Below, one piece after another: positions 54,091 to 62,084 of a DNA stretch of 64,000 nt (position 1 is the stretch's first letter; every line of letters begins with the position of its first letter). The translations under genes were made by a program, and so were the position numbers. A model generated the notes under the pieces. That model was not told the origin of the DNA, did no database searches, and was given only the letters and a program-made list of their open reading frames with translations. This stretch comes from Azonexus sp. (GTDB taxonomy: Bacteria; Pseudomonadota; Gammaproteobacteria; Burkholderiales; Rhodocyclaceae): the NCBI RefSeq assembly GCF_030824335.1, contig NZ_JAVBXX010000006.1, forward strand, positions 297,873-361,872, given 5' to 3'.

Positions 54091-54109
54091 AATATTGCGG
54101 TCAACGCGG
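54091..54109. promoter_or_regulatory. GACCGCAATATT-containing element upstream of ZorA-like gene
   Basis: Plus strand AATATTGCGGTCAACGCGG at 54091-54109, 7 bases before the ZorA-like start codon (minus strand). Its minus-strand half GACCGCAATATT is identical to 12 bases at the 49787-49802 palindrome. Candidate operator. Confidence 0.3.
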
Positions 54110-54168
54110 GGAAAAGCGGCATTTTGCCGGTTCCAGGAGTAAATGCCAGAGTCTGCATGGGAGTCGTT

Positions 54169-54843
54169 TTATCCGCCAAACTGATGCAAGCCGTCAAGGT
54201 TCAGCACGTTGATGCCGCCATACTCGCTGCGCACCAGTCCCGCATCTTCGAGCACTTTCAGGCCCTGATTGGCCCGCTGGCGCGAAACGCCGGCCAGATA
54301 GCCCAGCTCTTCCTGCGAAATCTGCAGCAGGCGATTGGTGCCCGGATAGAGCACGGGGTTGAACAGGGCGGCGAGTACGCGGGCAATGCGCGTATCGACA
54401 TCGTGCATGCGCTCGTTTTCCATCATGCCGATGAATTGGCCGAGACGCTCGTTCAACTGCGTGATCATGTAACGGTTGAACGGAATGCTGTGATCGAGCA
54501 ACCAGAGGAAAGTCGTGCGGTTCATGAAGGCAACGCGGGTTTCGCGCAGCGCCATGACATCGTAACGGCGCGGTTCTTCCTTGAGCAACGAACCTTCACC
54601 GAACCAGGCGCCGCTGCTGATGCCGGTCAGCGAGGTGGTCTTGCCGGTAGTCCAGTGACTGGCCATTTTGCCCAGGCCATCGATGATGCCCATCCAGTGG
54701 GTCACCGGCTCGCCCTTCATGCAAATGAAAGCACCGGCCGCATAGCTCCTTTCGATGGTGCCGGCCAGTGCGCGCTGCATCTCCTCTTCGCTCAGCGATT
54801 TCCCCCATAGCGAGGTGCGCAGCAGTTCCTCGATGTTTTTCAA
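54169..54843 (-). CDS. Crp/Fnr-family transcriptional regulator
   Basis: 224 aa; the start codon is TTG at 54843, preceded by AGGGAA. The N-terminal cyclic-nucleotide-binding-like jelly roll (residues ~10-130) has GAWFGEGSLLKEEPRRYDV in the phosphate-binding cassette. The C-terminal winged helix has LLQISQEELGYLAGVSRQRANQGLK (given as a descriptor; the recognition helix is SRQRANQGLKVLE). Only one Cys (in FICMKGEP) is in the N-terminal domain, so it is not an oxygen-sensing FNR with an iron-sulphur cluster. The ligand is unknown. It is divergent from the acyl-CoA synthetase/Liv operon and upstream of the ZorA-like gene on the same strand, so either could be its target. Confidence 0.9.
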   Translation of the reverse strand: MKNIEELLRTSLWGKSLSEEEMQRALAGTIERSYAAGAFICMKGEPVTHWMGIIDGLGKMASHWTTGKTTSLTGISSGAWFGEGSLLKEEPRRYDVMALRETRVAFMNRTTFLWLLDHSIPFNRYMITQLNERLGQFIGMMENERMHDVDTRIARVLAALFNPVLYPGTNRLLQISQEELGYLAGVSRQRANQGLKVLEDAGLVRSEYGGINVLNLDGLHQFGG

Positions 54844-54874
54844 TTTATTTCCCTGGATTGTCTGCCGAATGACA

Positions 54875-54880
54875 ATTATA
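54875..54880 (-). promoter_or_regulatory. Perfect -10 box for the Crp-family gene
   Basis: Minus strand TATAAT (plus ATTATA at 54875-54880), about 30 bases before the TTG start. No good -35 box is found 16-18 bases upstream, which suits an activator-dependent or autoregulated promoter. Confidence 0.4.
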
Positions 54881-54989
54881 CGATGCGCTTGTCCCTACAC
54901 TGGATTGCAAATGTGGGCGTATGACTTTGTGCACTGCAAGGTTTACGGGGTTGGCAGTAATGCCCACAATGCTTCAAACGAACGTTAGA

Positions 54990-55011
54990 CCGCGCTACTT
55001 CGAAAGCGCGG
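54990..55011 (+). promoter_or_regulatory. Leader hairpin before acyl-CoA synthetase
   Basis: CCGCGCT at 54990-54996 pairs with AGCGCGG at 55005-55011 over an 8-base loop, directly upstream of the AGAGGAG ribosome site. It could be an operator or a mRNA structure affecting translation. Confidence 0.3.
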
Positions 55012-55029
55012 CAAGAGGAGACAAAATAT

Positions 55030-56997
55030 ATGCCCACGCAGGCGAATTACGCCGCGCTGGATGGTTTGCACACCTTCCCGCGGCTGCTGTTGCATCACGC
55101 CCATGTCCGGCCCAATGCGCCGGCCATGCGCGAAAAATATCTCGGTATCTGGCAAACCTGGACCTGGTCGGACGTCGCCGAACGCGTTCGCGCGCTGGCC
55201 TGTGGTCTGGCCGAGCTGGGTTTCAAACGCGGCGATAATCTGGCGATTGTTGGCGACAACCGGCCGCATCTGTACATGATGATGGCTGCAGCCCAGTGCC
55301 TGGGCGGTGTGCCGGTCCCGCTGTACCAGGATGCCGTGGCGGCTGAAATGCTGTTCGTGCTGCAGGATGCCGGCATCCGCTTCGTCGTCGTCGAGGATCA
55401 GGAGCAGGTCGACAAGATGCTTGAGGTGCGCGAACAGGTGCCGAGCATCGAGCATGTGATCTACGATGATCCGCGCGGCATGCGGCATTACAACCAGCCC
55501 TTCCTGCACGATATTCACGAGCTGATGGAGATGGGACGGATTCACGACCGCAATCACCCCAGCTTCCTCAATGCCGAAATCGAAGCCGGTCATTTTGACG
55601 ACATTTCGGTCATGCTCTACACCTCCGGCACGACCGGCAAGCCGAAAGGCGTTTGCCAGACCCATGCCGCATTCATCGCCGCCGCACGCGGTGGCATCGA
55701 AGTTGATCGCATGGATGCCGATGGCGACATCCTGTCTTATCTGCCGATGGCCTGGGTGGGCGACCACTTGTTCTCCTTTGCCCAGGCGATGGTCGCTGGT
55801 TTCACGATCAATTGCCCGGAGTCCGGCGATACGGTGATGACCGACCTGCGCGAAATCGGGCCGACCTATTACTTTGCCCCTCCGCGCGTTTTCGAAAGCC
55901 TGCTGACCTCGGTGATGATTCGCATGGAAGACGCCGGCAAGCTGAAACAGAAAATGTTCCACCACTTCATGGCCGTCGCCAATCGCTGCGGTGCCGACAT
56001 TCTGGACGGCAAACCGGTGTCGACCGCAGATCGCCTGCAATATGCGCTGGGCAACCTGCTGGTGTACGGTCCCTTGCGCAATGTGCTCGGCCTGAGCCGG
56101 GTGCGCGTCGCATATACCGCCGGTGCGGCAATCGGTCCGGAACTCTTCAAGTTCTACCGTTCGATCGGCATCAACCTGAAGCAGTTCTACGGCCAGACCG
56201 AAACCTGTGCCTACGTCTGCCTGCAGCCGGATGGCGCGATCAAGTTCGATTCCGTCGGTCAACCGGCCCCCGGCGTCGAAATCAAGATTGCCGATAACGG
56301 CGAGGTGCTGGTCAAGGGGCCGATGCTGTTGAAGGAGTATTACAAGCGTCCCGATGCAACCGCCGAAGCCTGCAATGCCGACGGCTGGTTCCTGACCGGC
56401 GATGCAGGTTTCCTCGACGCGGAAGGCCATCTGAAGATCATCGACCGGGCGAAGGACGTCGGCAAGTTGGTCAATGGCGCCATGTTCGCCCCGAACTACA
56501 TCGAGAACAAGCTGAAGTTCTTCCAGTACATCAAGGAAGTGGTCTGTTTCGGCCACGATCGAGAGATGGTCTGCGCCTTTGTGAACATCGACGTCGGCGC
56601 CGTCGGCAACTGGGCCGAGCGGCGTGGTATCGCTTATTCCGGTTACGCCGATCTGGCTGGCAAACCGGATGTGCTGCAACTGATCCGCGAATGCGTCGAA
56701 CAGATCAACGGCACGCTCGTCAATGACAGCATGGTTGCGGATTCGCAAATCCACCGTTTCCTGGTGCTGCACAAGGAACTCGATCCGGATGACGACGAAC
56801 TGACCCGGACACGCAAGGTGCGGCGCAATTTCGTGTCGGAAAAATACAAGGTGCTGATCGATGCGCTGTACGGCGGCAAGGCTTCGCAATTCATCGAAAC
56901 CGAGGTCAAGTTCGAGGATGGCCGGCGTGGCAAGGTGTCGGCCGACCTGAAGATCATCGACTGCAAAACCTTCCCGATTGTCAAAAAGGCGGCCTGA
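55030..56997 (+). CDS. Long-chain fatty-acid--CoA ligase (AMP-forming)
   Basis: 655 aa; AGAGGAG precedes the ATG. It activates a carboxylic acid to acyl-CoA via an acyl-adenylate. The AMP-binding motif is at 196-208 (LYTSGTTGKPKGV). The region YGQTETCAYVCLQPDG is the acyl-adenylate motif, followed by DGWFLTGDAGFLDAEGHLKIIDRAKD with the conserved hinge Asp. Length and order fit the FadD/ACSL-like ~600-650 aa group (FAA1 type), with a C-terminal segment (DELTRTRKVRRNFV) as usual. livG starts 2 bases after its stop, so a transporter and this ligase form one operon. The natural acid could be a long-chain, branched or aryl acid. Confidence 0.9.
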   Translation: MPTQANYAALDGLHTFPRLLLHHAHVRPNAPAMREKYLGIWQTWTWSDVAERVRALACGLAELGFKRGDNLAIVGDNRPHLYMMMAAAQCLGGVPVPLYQDAVAAEMLFVLQDAGIRFVVVEDQEQVDKMLEVREQVPSIEHVIYDDPRGMRHYNQPFLHDIHELMEMGRIHDRNHPSFLNAEIEAGHFDDISVMLYTSGTTGKPKGVCQTHAAFIAAARGGIEVDRMDADGDILSYLPMAWVGDHLFSFAQAMVAGFTINCPESGDTVMTDLREIGPTYYFAPPRVFESLLTSVMIRMEDAGKLKQKMFHHFMAVANRCGADILDGKPVSTADRLQYALGNLLVYGPLRNVLGLSRVRVAYTAGAAIGPELFKFYRSIGINLKQFYGQTETCAYVCLQPDGAIKFDSVGQPAPGVEIKIADNGEVLVKGPMLLKEYYKRPDATAEACNADGWFLTGDAGFLDAEGHLKIIDRAKDVGKLVNGAMFAPNYIENKLKFFQYIKEVVCFGHDREMVCAFVNIDVGAVGNWAERRGIAYSGYADLAGKPDVLQLIRECVEQINGTLVNDSMVADSQIHRFLVLHKELDPDDDELTRTRKVRRNFVSEKYKVLIDALYGGKASQFIETEVKFEDGRRGKVSADLKIIDCKTFPIVKKAA

Positions 56998-56999
56998 AA

Positions 57000-57782
57000 A
57001 TGAGCAAAAAAATAGGCGACGTCATTCTCGACCTGCAGAACATCTCGCTCCGCTTCGGCGGCGTCAAGGCGCTGACCGATATTTCCTTCAACGTCCGTGA
57101 ACATGAAATCCGCGCCATCATCGGCCCGAACGGTGCCGGCAAGAGTTCGATGCTCAACGTCATCAACGGCGTCTACCACCCGCAGGAAGGCAAGATTTTC
57201 TGGCACGGCAACGAGCGCAAGAAAATGGAGCCGCACATGGCGGCACAGCAGAATATTGCCCGCACTTTCCAGAATATTGCCTTGTTCAAGGGCATGAGCG
57301 TGCTCGACAACATCATGACCGGGCGCATTACCAAGATGAAGGCTAACTTCATCGAGCATGCGCTGTGGTTCGGTCGGGCGAAAAAGGAAGAGTTGGAGCA
57401 CCGGAAGAAAGTGGAAGAGGTCATCGACTTTCTGGAAATCCAGCACATTCGCAAGACGCCGGTTGGCCGTTTGCCCTACGGCCTGCAAAAGCGCGTCGAA
57501 CTGGGCCGGGCGCTGGCTGCCGAGCCTTCCATGTTGCTGCTCGACGAGCCGATGGCCGGCATGAACGTTGAAGAAAAACAGGACATGTGCCGCTTCATCC
57601 TCGACGTCAATGACCAGTTCGGCACCACCATCGTGCTGATCGAGCATGACATGGGTGTCGTCATGGATATTTCCGACCGCGTGGTCGTGCTCGACTACGG
57701 AAAGAAGATCGGCGACGGCGTGCCCGACGAGGTCAAGAATAACGAAGACGTGATCAAGGCCTATCTGGGCGCTGGTCACTGA
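57000..57782 (+). CDS. livG: Branched-chain amino-acid-type ABC transporter ATPase LivG
   Basis: 260 aa. Walker A is near residues 38-45 (GPNGAGKS). The signature region reads LPYGLQKRVELGRALA, a Liv-type variant of LSGGQ. Walker B is LLLDEPMAGM, and the H-loop is in IEHDMGVVM. It energises import by the HAT-family permeases LivH and LivM encoded next. Its start is 2 bases after the ligase stop, so it is translated with the ligase. The substrate in this context may be an organic acid and not leucine, isoleucine or valine. Confidence 0.92.
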   Translation: MSKKIGDVILDLQNISLRFGGVKALTDISFNVREHEIRAIIGPNGAGKSSMLNVINGVYHPQEGKIFWHGNERKKMEPHMAAQQNIARTFQNIALFKGMSVLDNIMTGRITKMKANFIEHALWFGRAKKEELEHRKKVEEVIDFLEIQHIRKTPVGRLPYGLQKRVELGRALAAEPSMLLLDEPMAGMNVEEKQDMCRFILDVNDQFGTTIVLIEHDMGVVMDISDRVVVLDYGKKIGDGVPDEVKNNEDVIKAYLGAGH

Positions 57783-57795
57783 GGAGGGACAGAAC

Positions 57796-58710
57796 ATGGA
57801 ATTCTTTTTTGAAGTCCTGATTGGCGGCCTGCTGTCCGGCGTGATGTACGCGCTGGTGGCTCTGGGTTTCGTGCTGATCTACAAGGCATCCGGGGTGTTC
57901 AACTTCGCTCAGGGGGCCATGGTTTATCTGGCCGCGCTGTCGGTGGTCGGCATCATGGAGTGGGGTGCGCCGCTGTGGCTGGCCGTGATCCTGGCGTTTG
58001 CCGTGATGACCGCCTTCGGTATCGGCACCGAGAAATTCGTGCTGCGCAAGCTGGTCAATCAGCCGCCCATTGCGCTGTTCATGGCCACCATCGGCCTGAC
58101 CTTCTTCATCGAAGGTCTGGCCCCGATGATTTTCGGCAGTGACCCGCGCGCACTGGACATCGGCATCGTCGACGAGCCCATCCCCTATATCCTGGAAAAC
58201 TGGAACATGGTGATTTCGAAGTTCGACCTGGTAGCTGCCGGTGTCGCTTCCGTGCTGGTTGCCACGTTGGCCCTGTTCTTCCAGTACACCCGCATTGGCC
58301 GGGCGCTGCGCGCCGTGGCGGATGATCACCAGGCCGCCTTGTCGATCGGTATTCCGCTGCAGCACATCTGGGCCATCGTCTGGGGCGTTGCCGGTTTTGT
58401 CGCACTGGTCGCCGGCATGATGTGGGGGGCGCGCAACGGCGTGCAGTTCGCGCTGACTTTTACCGCACTCAAGGCCTTGCCGGTGCTGATCCTCGGCGGC
58501 TTTACGTCGGTGCCGGGCGCGATTGTTGGCGGCTTGATCATCGGTGCCTCGGAAAAACTGGCTGAAATCTATATTCCCCCGGTCATGCAAGACCTGTTCG
58601 GCGGCAACTTCGGCGGTATCGAAGGCTGGTTCCCGTACGTGCTTGCCTTGCTCTTCCTGCTGGTCCGGCCCGAAGGCCTGTTCGGCGAAAAACACATCGA
58701 CCGGGTATAA
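57796..58710 (+). CDS. livH: ABC transporter permease LivH
   Basis: 304 aa, with about eight hydrophobic helices. The N-terminus (GLLSGVMYALVALGFVLIYKASGVFNFAQG) is a hallmark of LivH permeases, and the central cytoplasmic coupling segment TRIGRALRAVADDHQAALSIGI contacts the ATPases. GAGGAGGGA lies upstream of the ATG. The protein pairs with LivM across the inner membrane. Helix count is from hydrophobicity by eye. Confidence 0.92.
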   Translation: MEFFFEVLIGGLLSGVMYALVALGFVLIYKASGVFNFAQGAMVYLAALSVVGIMEWGAPLWLAVILAFAVMTAFGIGTEKFVLRKLVNQPPIALFMATIGLTFFIEGLAPMIFGSDPRALDIGIVDEPIPYILENWNMVISKFDLVAAGVASVLVATLALFFQYTRIGRALRAVADDHQAALSIGIPLQHIWAIVWGVAGFVALVAGMMWGARNGVQFALTFTALKALPVLILGGFTSVPGAIVGGLIIGASEKLAEIYIPPVMQDLFGGNFGGIEGWFPYVLALLFLLVRPEGLFGEKHIDRV

Positions 58711-58722
58711 GGAGAAATCACC

Positions 58723-59799
58723 ATGCTTTACCGCGAAGCCGGTCAATTCAAGACCTCCTACGCTGCCGACCAGCAGTTGTTTCCGATCCGTCAGGATCGG
58801 ATCGGTCTGGTCCTGTTGCTTGCCGTTGCCTTTTTCGGGATTCCGTTGTTTGCCAGCGAGTACTGGTTCTCGGCCATCCTGATTCCCTTCCTGATTTTTG
58901 CCCTGGCCGCGCTCGGTCTGAACATCCTGACCGGTTATGCCGGCCAGTTGTCGCTCGGCACGGCAGCCTTCATGGCCGTCGGCGCTTACGCTGCCTACAA
59001 CTTCCAGCTCCGGGTCGAAGGCATGCCGATCCTGGTTTCCTTCATCTGCGCCGGGTTGACCGCAGCAGGGGTGGGTATCCTGTTCGGTTTGCCATCGTTG
59101 CGCATCAAGGGCTTTTACCTGGCCGTGGCGACGCTGGCGGCGCAGTTCTTCATCGTCTGGTGTCTGACCAAGTTTCCCTGGCTGTCGAACAACTCGTCGT
59201 CCGGTGTGATTTCGGCACATAACATCAACATCCTGGGTTATGCCTTCGATACGCCGCGCGACAAGTACCTGCTGGTGCTGGCCATCGTTGCGTTGATGGC
59301 GCTGGCGGCCAAGAACATGGTGCGTTCGTCGACCGGCCGGGCCTGGATGGCGGTGCGCGACATGGACGTCGCCGCGTCGGTGATCGGCATCCGCCTGATG
59401 CATACCAAGCTGCTGGCCTTCGCCGTCAGTTCCTTCTACTGCGGCGTGGCCGGTGCCTTGTATGCCTATTGCTATCTAGGTTCGGTCGAGCCGGATGGCT
59501 TCTCGCTCGACATGTCCTTCCGCATCCTGTTCATGGTCATCGTCGGCGGGGTCGGTTCGATTCTCGGGTCTTTCCTCGGTGCCGGCTTCATTCTGCTGCT
59601 GCCGATTTTCCTGGATATCACCCTGCCTTTCGTCGCCGATCTGTTCGGCCTGCCATTTTCCAGCGCTACCGTGTCGCACATCCAGATCATGGTGTTCGGT
59701 GCGCTGATCATGTTCTTCCTGATCGTCGAGCCGCACGGGTTGGCCCGTTTGTGGCAGATCGCGAAGGAGAAACTGCGCTTGTGGCCGTTCCCTCACTAA
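58723..59799 (+). CDS. livM: ABC transporter permease LivM
   Basis: 358 aa, with a soluble N-terminal stretch of ~25 residues and then about nine hydrophobic segments. The family marker ALGLNILTGYAGQLSLGTAAFMAVGAY (split here as descriptor) and the coupling loop SSTGRAWMAVRDMDVAASVIGI are present. GGAGAAATC precedes the ATG, 12 bases after livH. It forms the transmembrane channel with LivH. Confidence 0.92.
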   Translation: MLYREAGQFKTSYAADQQLFPIRQDRIGLVLLLAVAFFGIPLFASEYWFSAILIPFLIFALAALGLNILTGYAGQLSLGTAAFMAVGAYAAYNFQLRVEGMPILVSFICAGLTAAGVGILFGLPSLRIKGFYLAVATLAAQFFIVWCLTKFPWLSNNSSSGVISAHNINILGYAFDTPRDKYLLVLAIVALMALAAKNMVRSSTGRAWMAVRDMDVAASVIGIRLMHTKLLAFAVSSFYCGVAGALYAYCYLGSVEPDGFSLDMSFRILFMVIVGGVGSILGSFLGAGFILLLPIFLDITLPFVADLFGLPFSSATVSHIQIMVFGALIMFFLIVEPHGLARLWQIAKEKLRLWPFPH

Positions 59800-59843
59800 A
59801 CCGAGGAATAGCCGTTATTTTGTAACACTGGAGGAGACATTAC

Positions 59844-61163
59844 ATGATTAAAAACTTCAAACCTGCTGTTGCCGCTGCTGCGGTTTCCCTGGCCATGCTG
59901 TCGCAGACTGCGGCGGCCGCTGATCAGTATTTTCCGATCCCGAGCTACCGCGTGGGTGCCTATGGCGCCAACGGCCAGGCGTTCTACGGCGGCTTCATCG
60001 ATTATCTGAACTATGTCAATCTGAAAGAAAAGGGCGTCAATGGCGTTCAGATGACCTGGGAAGAGTGCGAGACCGAATACAACAACGCCAAGGGCATCGA
60101 GTGCTACGAACGTCTGAAGGGCAAGGCCAAGGATTCGGCAGGTCCGATCCACACCATGTCGACCGGTATTTCCTATGCTCTGATCGACAAGTCGGCGCAG
60201 GACAAGCTGCCGCTGGCGATGATGGGTTATGGCCGCACCGATGCAGTTGACGGCTCGGTCTTCCCGTACGCCTTCCCGTTGGTCACGACCTACCAGATGC
60301 AGGCATCGGCCATCGTCAAGTTCATCAAGGAAAAGGTTGGCGGCAATCTGGCCGGCAAGAAGATCGTCTATCTGTACCACGACTCTGCCTATGGCAAGGA
60401 AGCGATCATTGCGATGGAAGCCGAGGCTTCGCTGAACAAGTTCTCGCTGGTCCAGATTCCGGTTGCCCATCCGGGGAACGAACAGAATGCCCAGTGGTTG
60501 CGCATTCGTCAGGAAAAGCCGGATTACGTGGTTTTCTGGGGCTGGGGCGTGATGAACCAGACCGCGCTGAAGTCGGCCCAGAAGGTCGGTTTCCCGCGTG
60601 AAAAGATGATTGGTTCGTGGTGGACCGGTTCCGAGGAAGACGTGATCCCGGCTGGCGACGCCGCCAAGGGCTTCATGGCTGCGACCTGGAACGTGGCCGG
60701 CAAGCAGGTACCCGTCATTGCCGATATCGAGAAAGTTGTTTACGGCGCCAACAAGGGCAATCTGCAGGACAAGGCCAAGATCGGTACCGTGTTGTACAAC
60801 CGCGGTGTTTCAGCGGCTGTGCTGTCGGTCGAGGCGATTCGCAAGGGGCAGGAGAAATACGGCAAGGGCAAGGCGCTGAACGGTGAACAAATGCGTTGGG
60901 CGCTGGAAAACCTGAACATCACCGATGCTCGTCTGAAGCAAATCGGTGCTACCGATCTGCTGCCGGAAATCAAGACCTCGTGCGACAACCACGAAGGTTC
61001 CGGCAAGGTGAAGATTCAGCAATGGGACGGCGCCAAATGGGTACCGGTTTCTGGCTGGATCGAGGGTAACAAGGGCTTGATCCACCCATTGTTCCAGGCA
61101 TCCGCCAAGCAGTACGCCAAGGAAAAGGGCATCACGCCGCGTGATTGCAGCAAGGAAAAGTAA
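59844..61163 (+). CDS. livK: Periplasmic ligand-binding protein of the Liv-type transporter
   Basis: 439 aa, longer than the ~370 aa of E. coli LivJ/LivK. A signal peptide (cleavage near AAAADQ) is followed by a type I periplasmic-binding fold: GAYGANGQAFYGGFIDYLNYVN, KIVYLYHDSAYGKEAI and the hinge strand GSWWTGSEEDVIPAG. Strong GGAGGAG is upstream. The protein captures the substrate and delivers it to LivHM. The ligand cannot be read from sequence; neighbouring acyl- and aryl-CoA ligase genes suggest a carboxylic acid. A strong terminator lies 16 bases after its stop. Confidence 0.88.
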   Translation: MIKNFKPAVAAAAVSLAMLSQTAAAADQYFPIPSYRVGAYGANGQAFYGGFIDYLNYVNLKEKGVNGVQMTWEECETEYNNAKGIECYERLKGKAKDSAGPIHTMSTGISYALIDKSAQDKLPLAMMGYGRTDAVDGSVFPYAFPLVTTYQMQASAIVKFIKEKVGGNLAGKKIVYLYHDSAYGKEAIIAMEAEASLNKFSLVQIPVAHPGNEQNAQWLRIRQEKPDYVVFWGWGVMNQTALKSAQKVGFPREKMIGSWWTGSEEDVIPAGDAAKGFMAATWNVAGKQVPVIADIEKVVYGANKGNLQDKAKIGTVLYNRGVSAAVLSVEAIRKGQEKYGKGKALNGEQMRWALENLNITDARLKQIGATDLLPEIKTSCDNHEGSGKVKIQQWDGAKWVPVSGWIEGNKGLIHPLFQASAKQYAKEKGITPRDCSKEK

Positions 61164-61178
61164 GGCGCTTTCGGGAAG

Positions 61179-61207
61179 CGGCAAGGGACTTTTCCCTTGC
61201 CGTTTTT
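61179..61207 (+). terminator. Strong intra-operon terminator between livK and livF
   Basis: CGGCAAGGGA at 61179-61188 pairs perfectly with TCCCTTGCCG at 61193-61202, followed by TTTTTC. It sits between two genes of one transporter, so it probably lowers livF and ligase transcription relative to livK. Confidence 0.85.
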
Positions 61208-61232
61208 CAACCGCCACGCTTCGGGAAACGAT

Positions 61233-62084
61233 ATGAATATACAAGCTGCTACGAGCATGGAAACAGAGGCTGGCCCCAGGGGCGACCACTATCTGAACAT
61301 CAATAACATCGAGGTCATTTACGACCACGTGATTCTGGTGCTCAAAGGTGTTTCGCTCGCCGTCCCCAAGGGCAAGATCGTTGCCTTGCTGGGTGCCAAT
61401 GGCGCCGGCAAGTCGACCACATTGAAAGCCATTTCGAACCTGTTGCGCGCCGAACGCGGCGATGTCACCAAGGGTTCGGTCGAATACAAGGGCCAGCGCA
61501 TCGACCAGTTGACACCCAACGAACTGGTCAAGCGCGGCGTCATCCAGGTCATGGAGGGGCGGCATTGCTTTGCCCACCTGAGCATTGAAGAAAACCTGCT
61601 GACTGGTGCCTATACGCGTTCCATTTCGCGTGCCGAATTGAAGGACAGCCTGGAAAAGGTTTATCACTATTTTCCTCGCCTCAAGACACGTCGCACCTCG
61701 CAGGCCGGTTATACCTCCGGTGGCGAACAGCAGATGTGTGCCATCGGCCGGGCCTTGATGGCCAAGCCGGAAATGATTTTGCTCGACGAGCCGTCGATGG
61801 GGCTGGCACCGCAGATCGTCGAAGAAATCTTCGAGATCGTGAAGGATCTGAATAGCCGCGAGCAGGTCAGTTTCCTGCTGGCCGAACAGAACACGATGGT
61901 CGCACTGCGCTACGCCGACTTTGGCTACATCCTGGAAAACGGGCGGGTGGTCATGGAAGGCGCAGCGGAAGATCTGCGCACCAACGAAGACGTCAAGGAG
62001 TTCTATCTTGGCCTGTCTTCTGCCGGCCGCAAGTCCTTCAAGGAAGTGAAGCATTACCGTCGCCGCAAGCGGTGGCTGTCATGA
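61233..62084 (+). CDS. livF: ABC transporter ATPase LivF
   Basis: 283 aa from ATG 61233 with GGGAAA upstream; a TTG at 61197 lies inside the terminator stem and is rejected. Walker A is in LLGANGAGKST, signature TSGGEQQMCAIGRAL, Walker B MILLDEPSMGL, and the H-loop region LLAEQNTMVAL has Gln in place of the usual His, as is common in LivF. It is longer than standard LivF (~235 aa) with a ~25-residue N-terminal and a ~25-residue C-terminal extension. The stop overlaps the next gene (ATGA). Confidence 0.92.
   Translation: MNIQAATSMETEAGPRGDHYLNINNIEVIYDHVILVLKGVSLAVPKGKIVALLGANGAGKSTTLKAISNLLRAERGDVTKGSVEYKGQRIDQLTPNELVKRGVIQVMEGRHCFAHLSIEENLLTGAYTRSISRAELKDSLEKVYHYFPRLKTRRTSQAGYTSGGEQQMCAIGRALMAKPEMILLDEPSMGLAPQIVEEIFEIVKDLNSREQVSFLLAEQNTMVALRYADFGYILENGRVVMEGAAEDLRTNEDVKEFYLGLSSAGRKSFKEVKHYRRRKRWLS

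Noticed and set aside
54112..54129. Terminator between the Crp-family and ZorA-like genes
   Set aside because: The stem is only four base pairs (CGGC/GCCG) with a short minus-strand T run; too weak to call.
51236..54843. Complete Zorya defence system
   Set aside because: No ZorC, ZorD helicase/nuclease or ZorE HNH gene is present within the flanking sequence.
54169..54843. Oxygen-sensing FNR
   Set aside because: The N-terminal cysteine cluster for the iron-sulphur centre is absent.
57754..59403. Minus-strand open frame (about 549 codons) opposite livH/livM
   Set aside because: Gln/Asp/His-rich antisense translation of hydrophobic permease codons; not a protein-like sequence.
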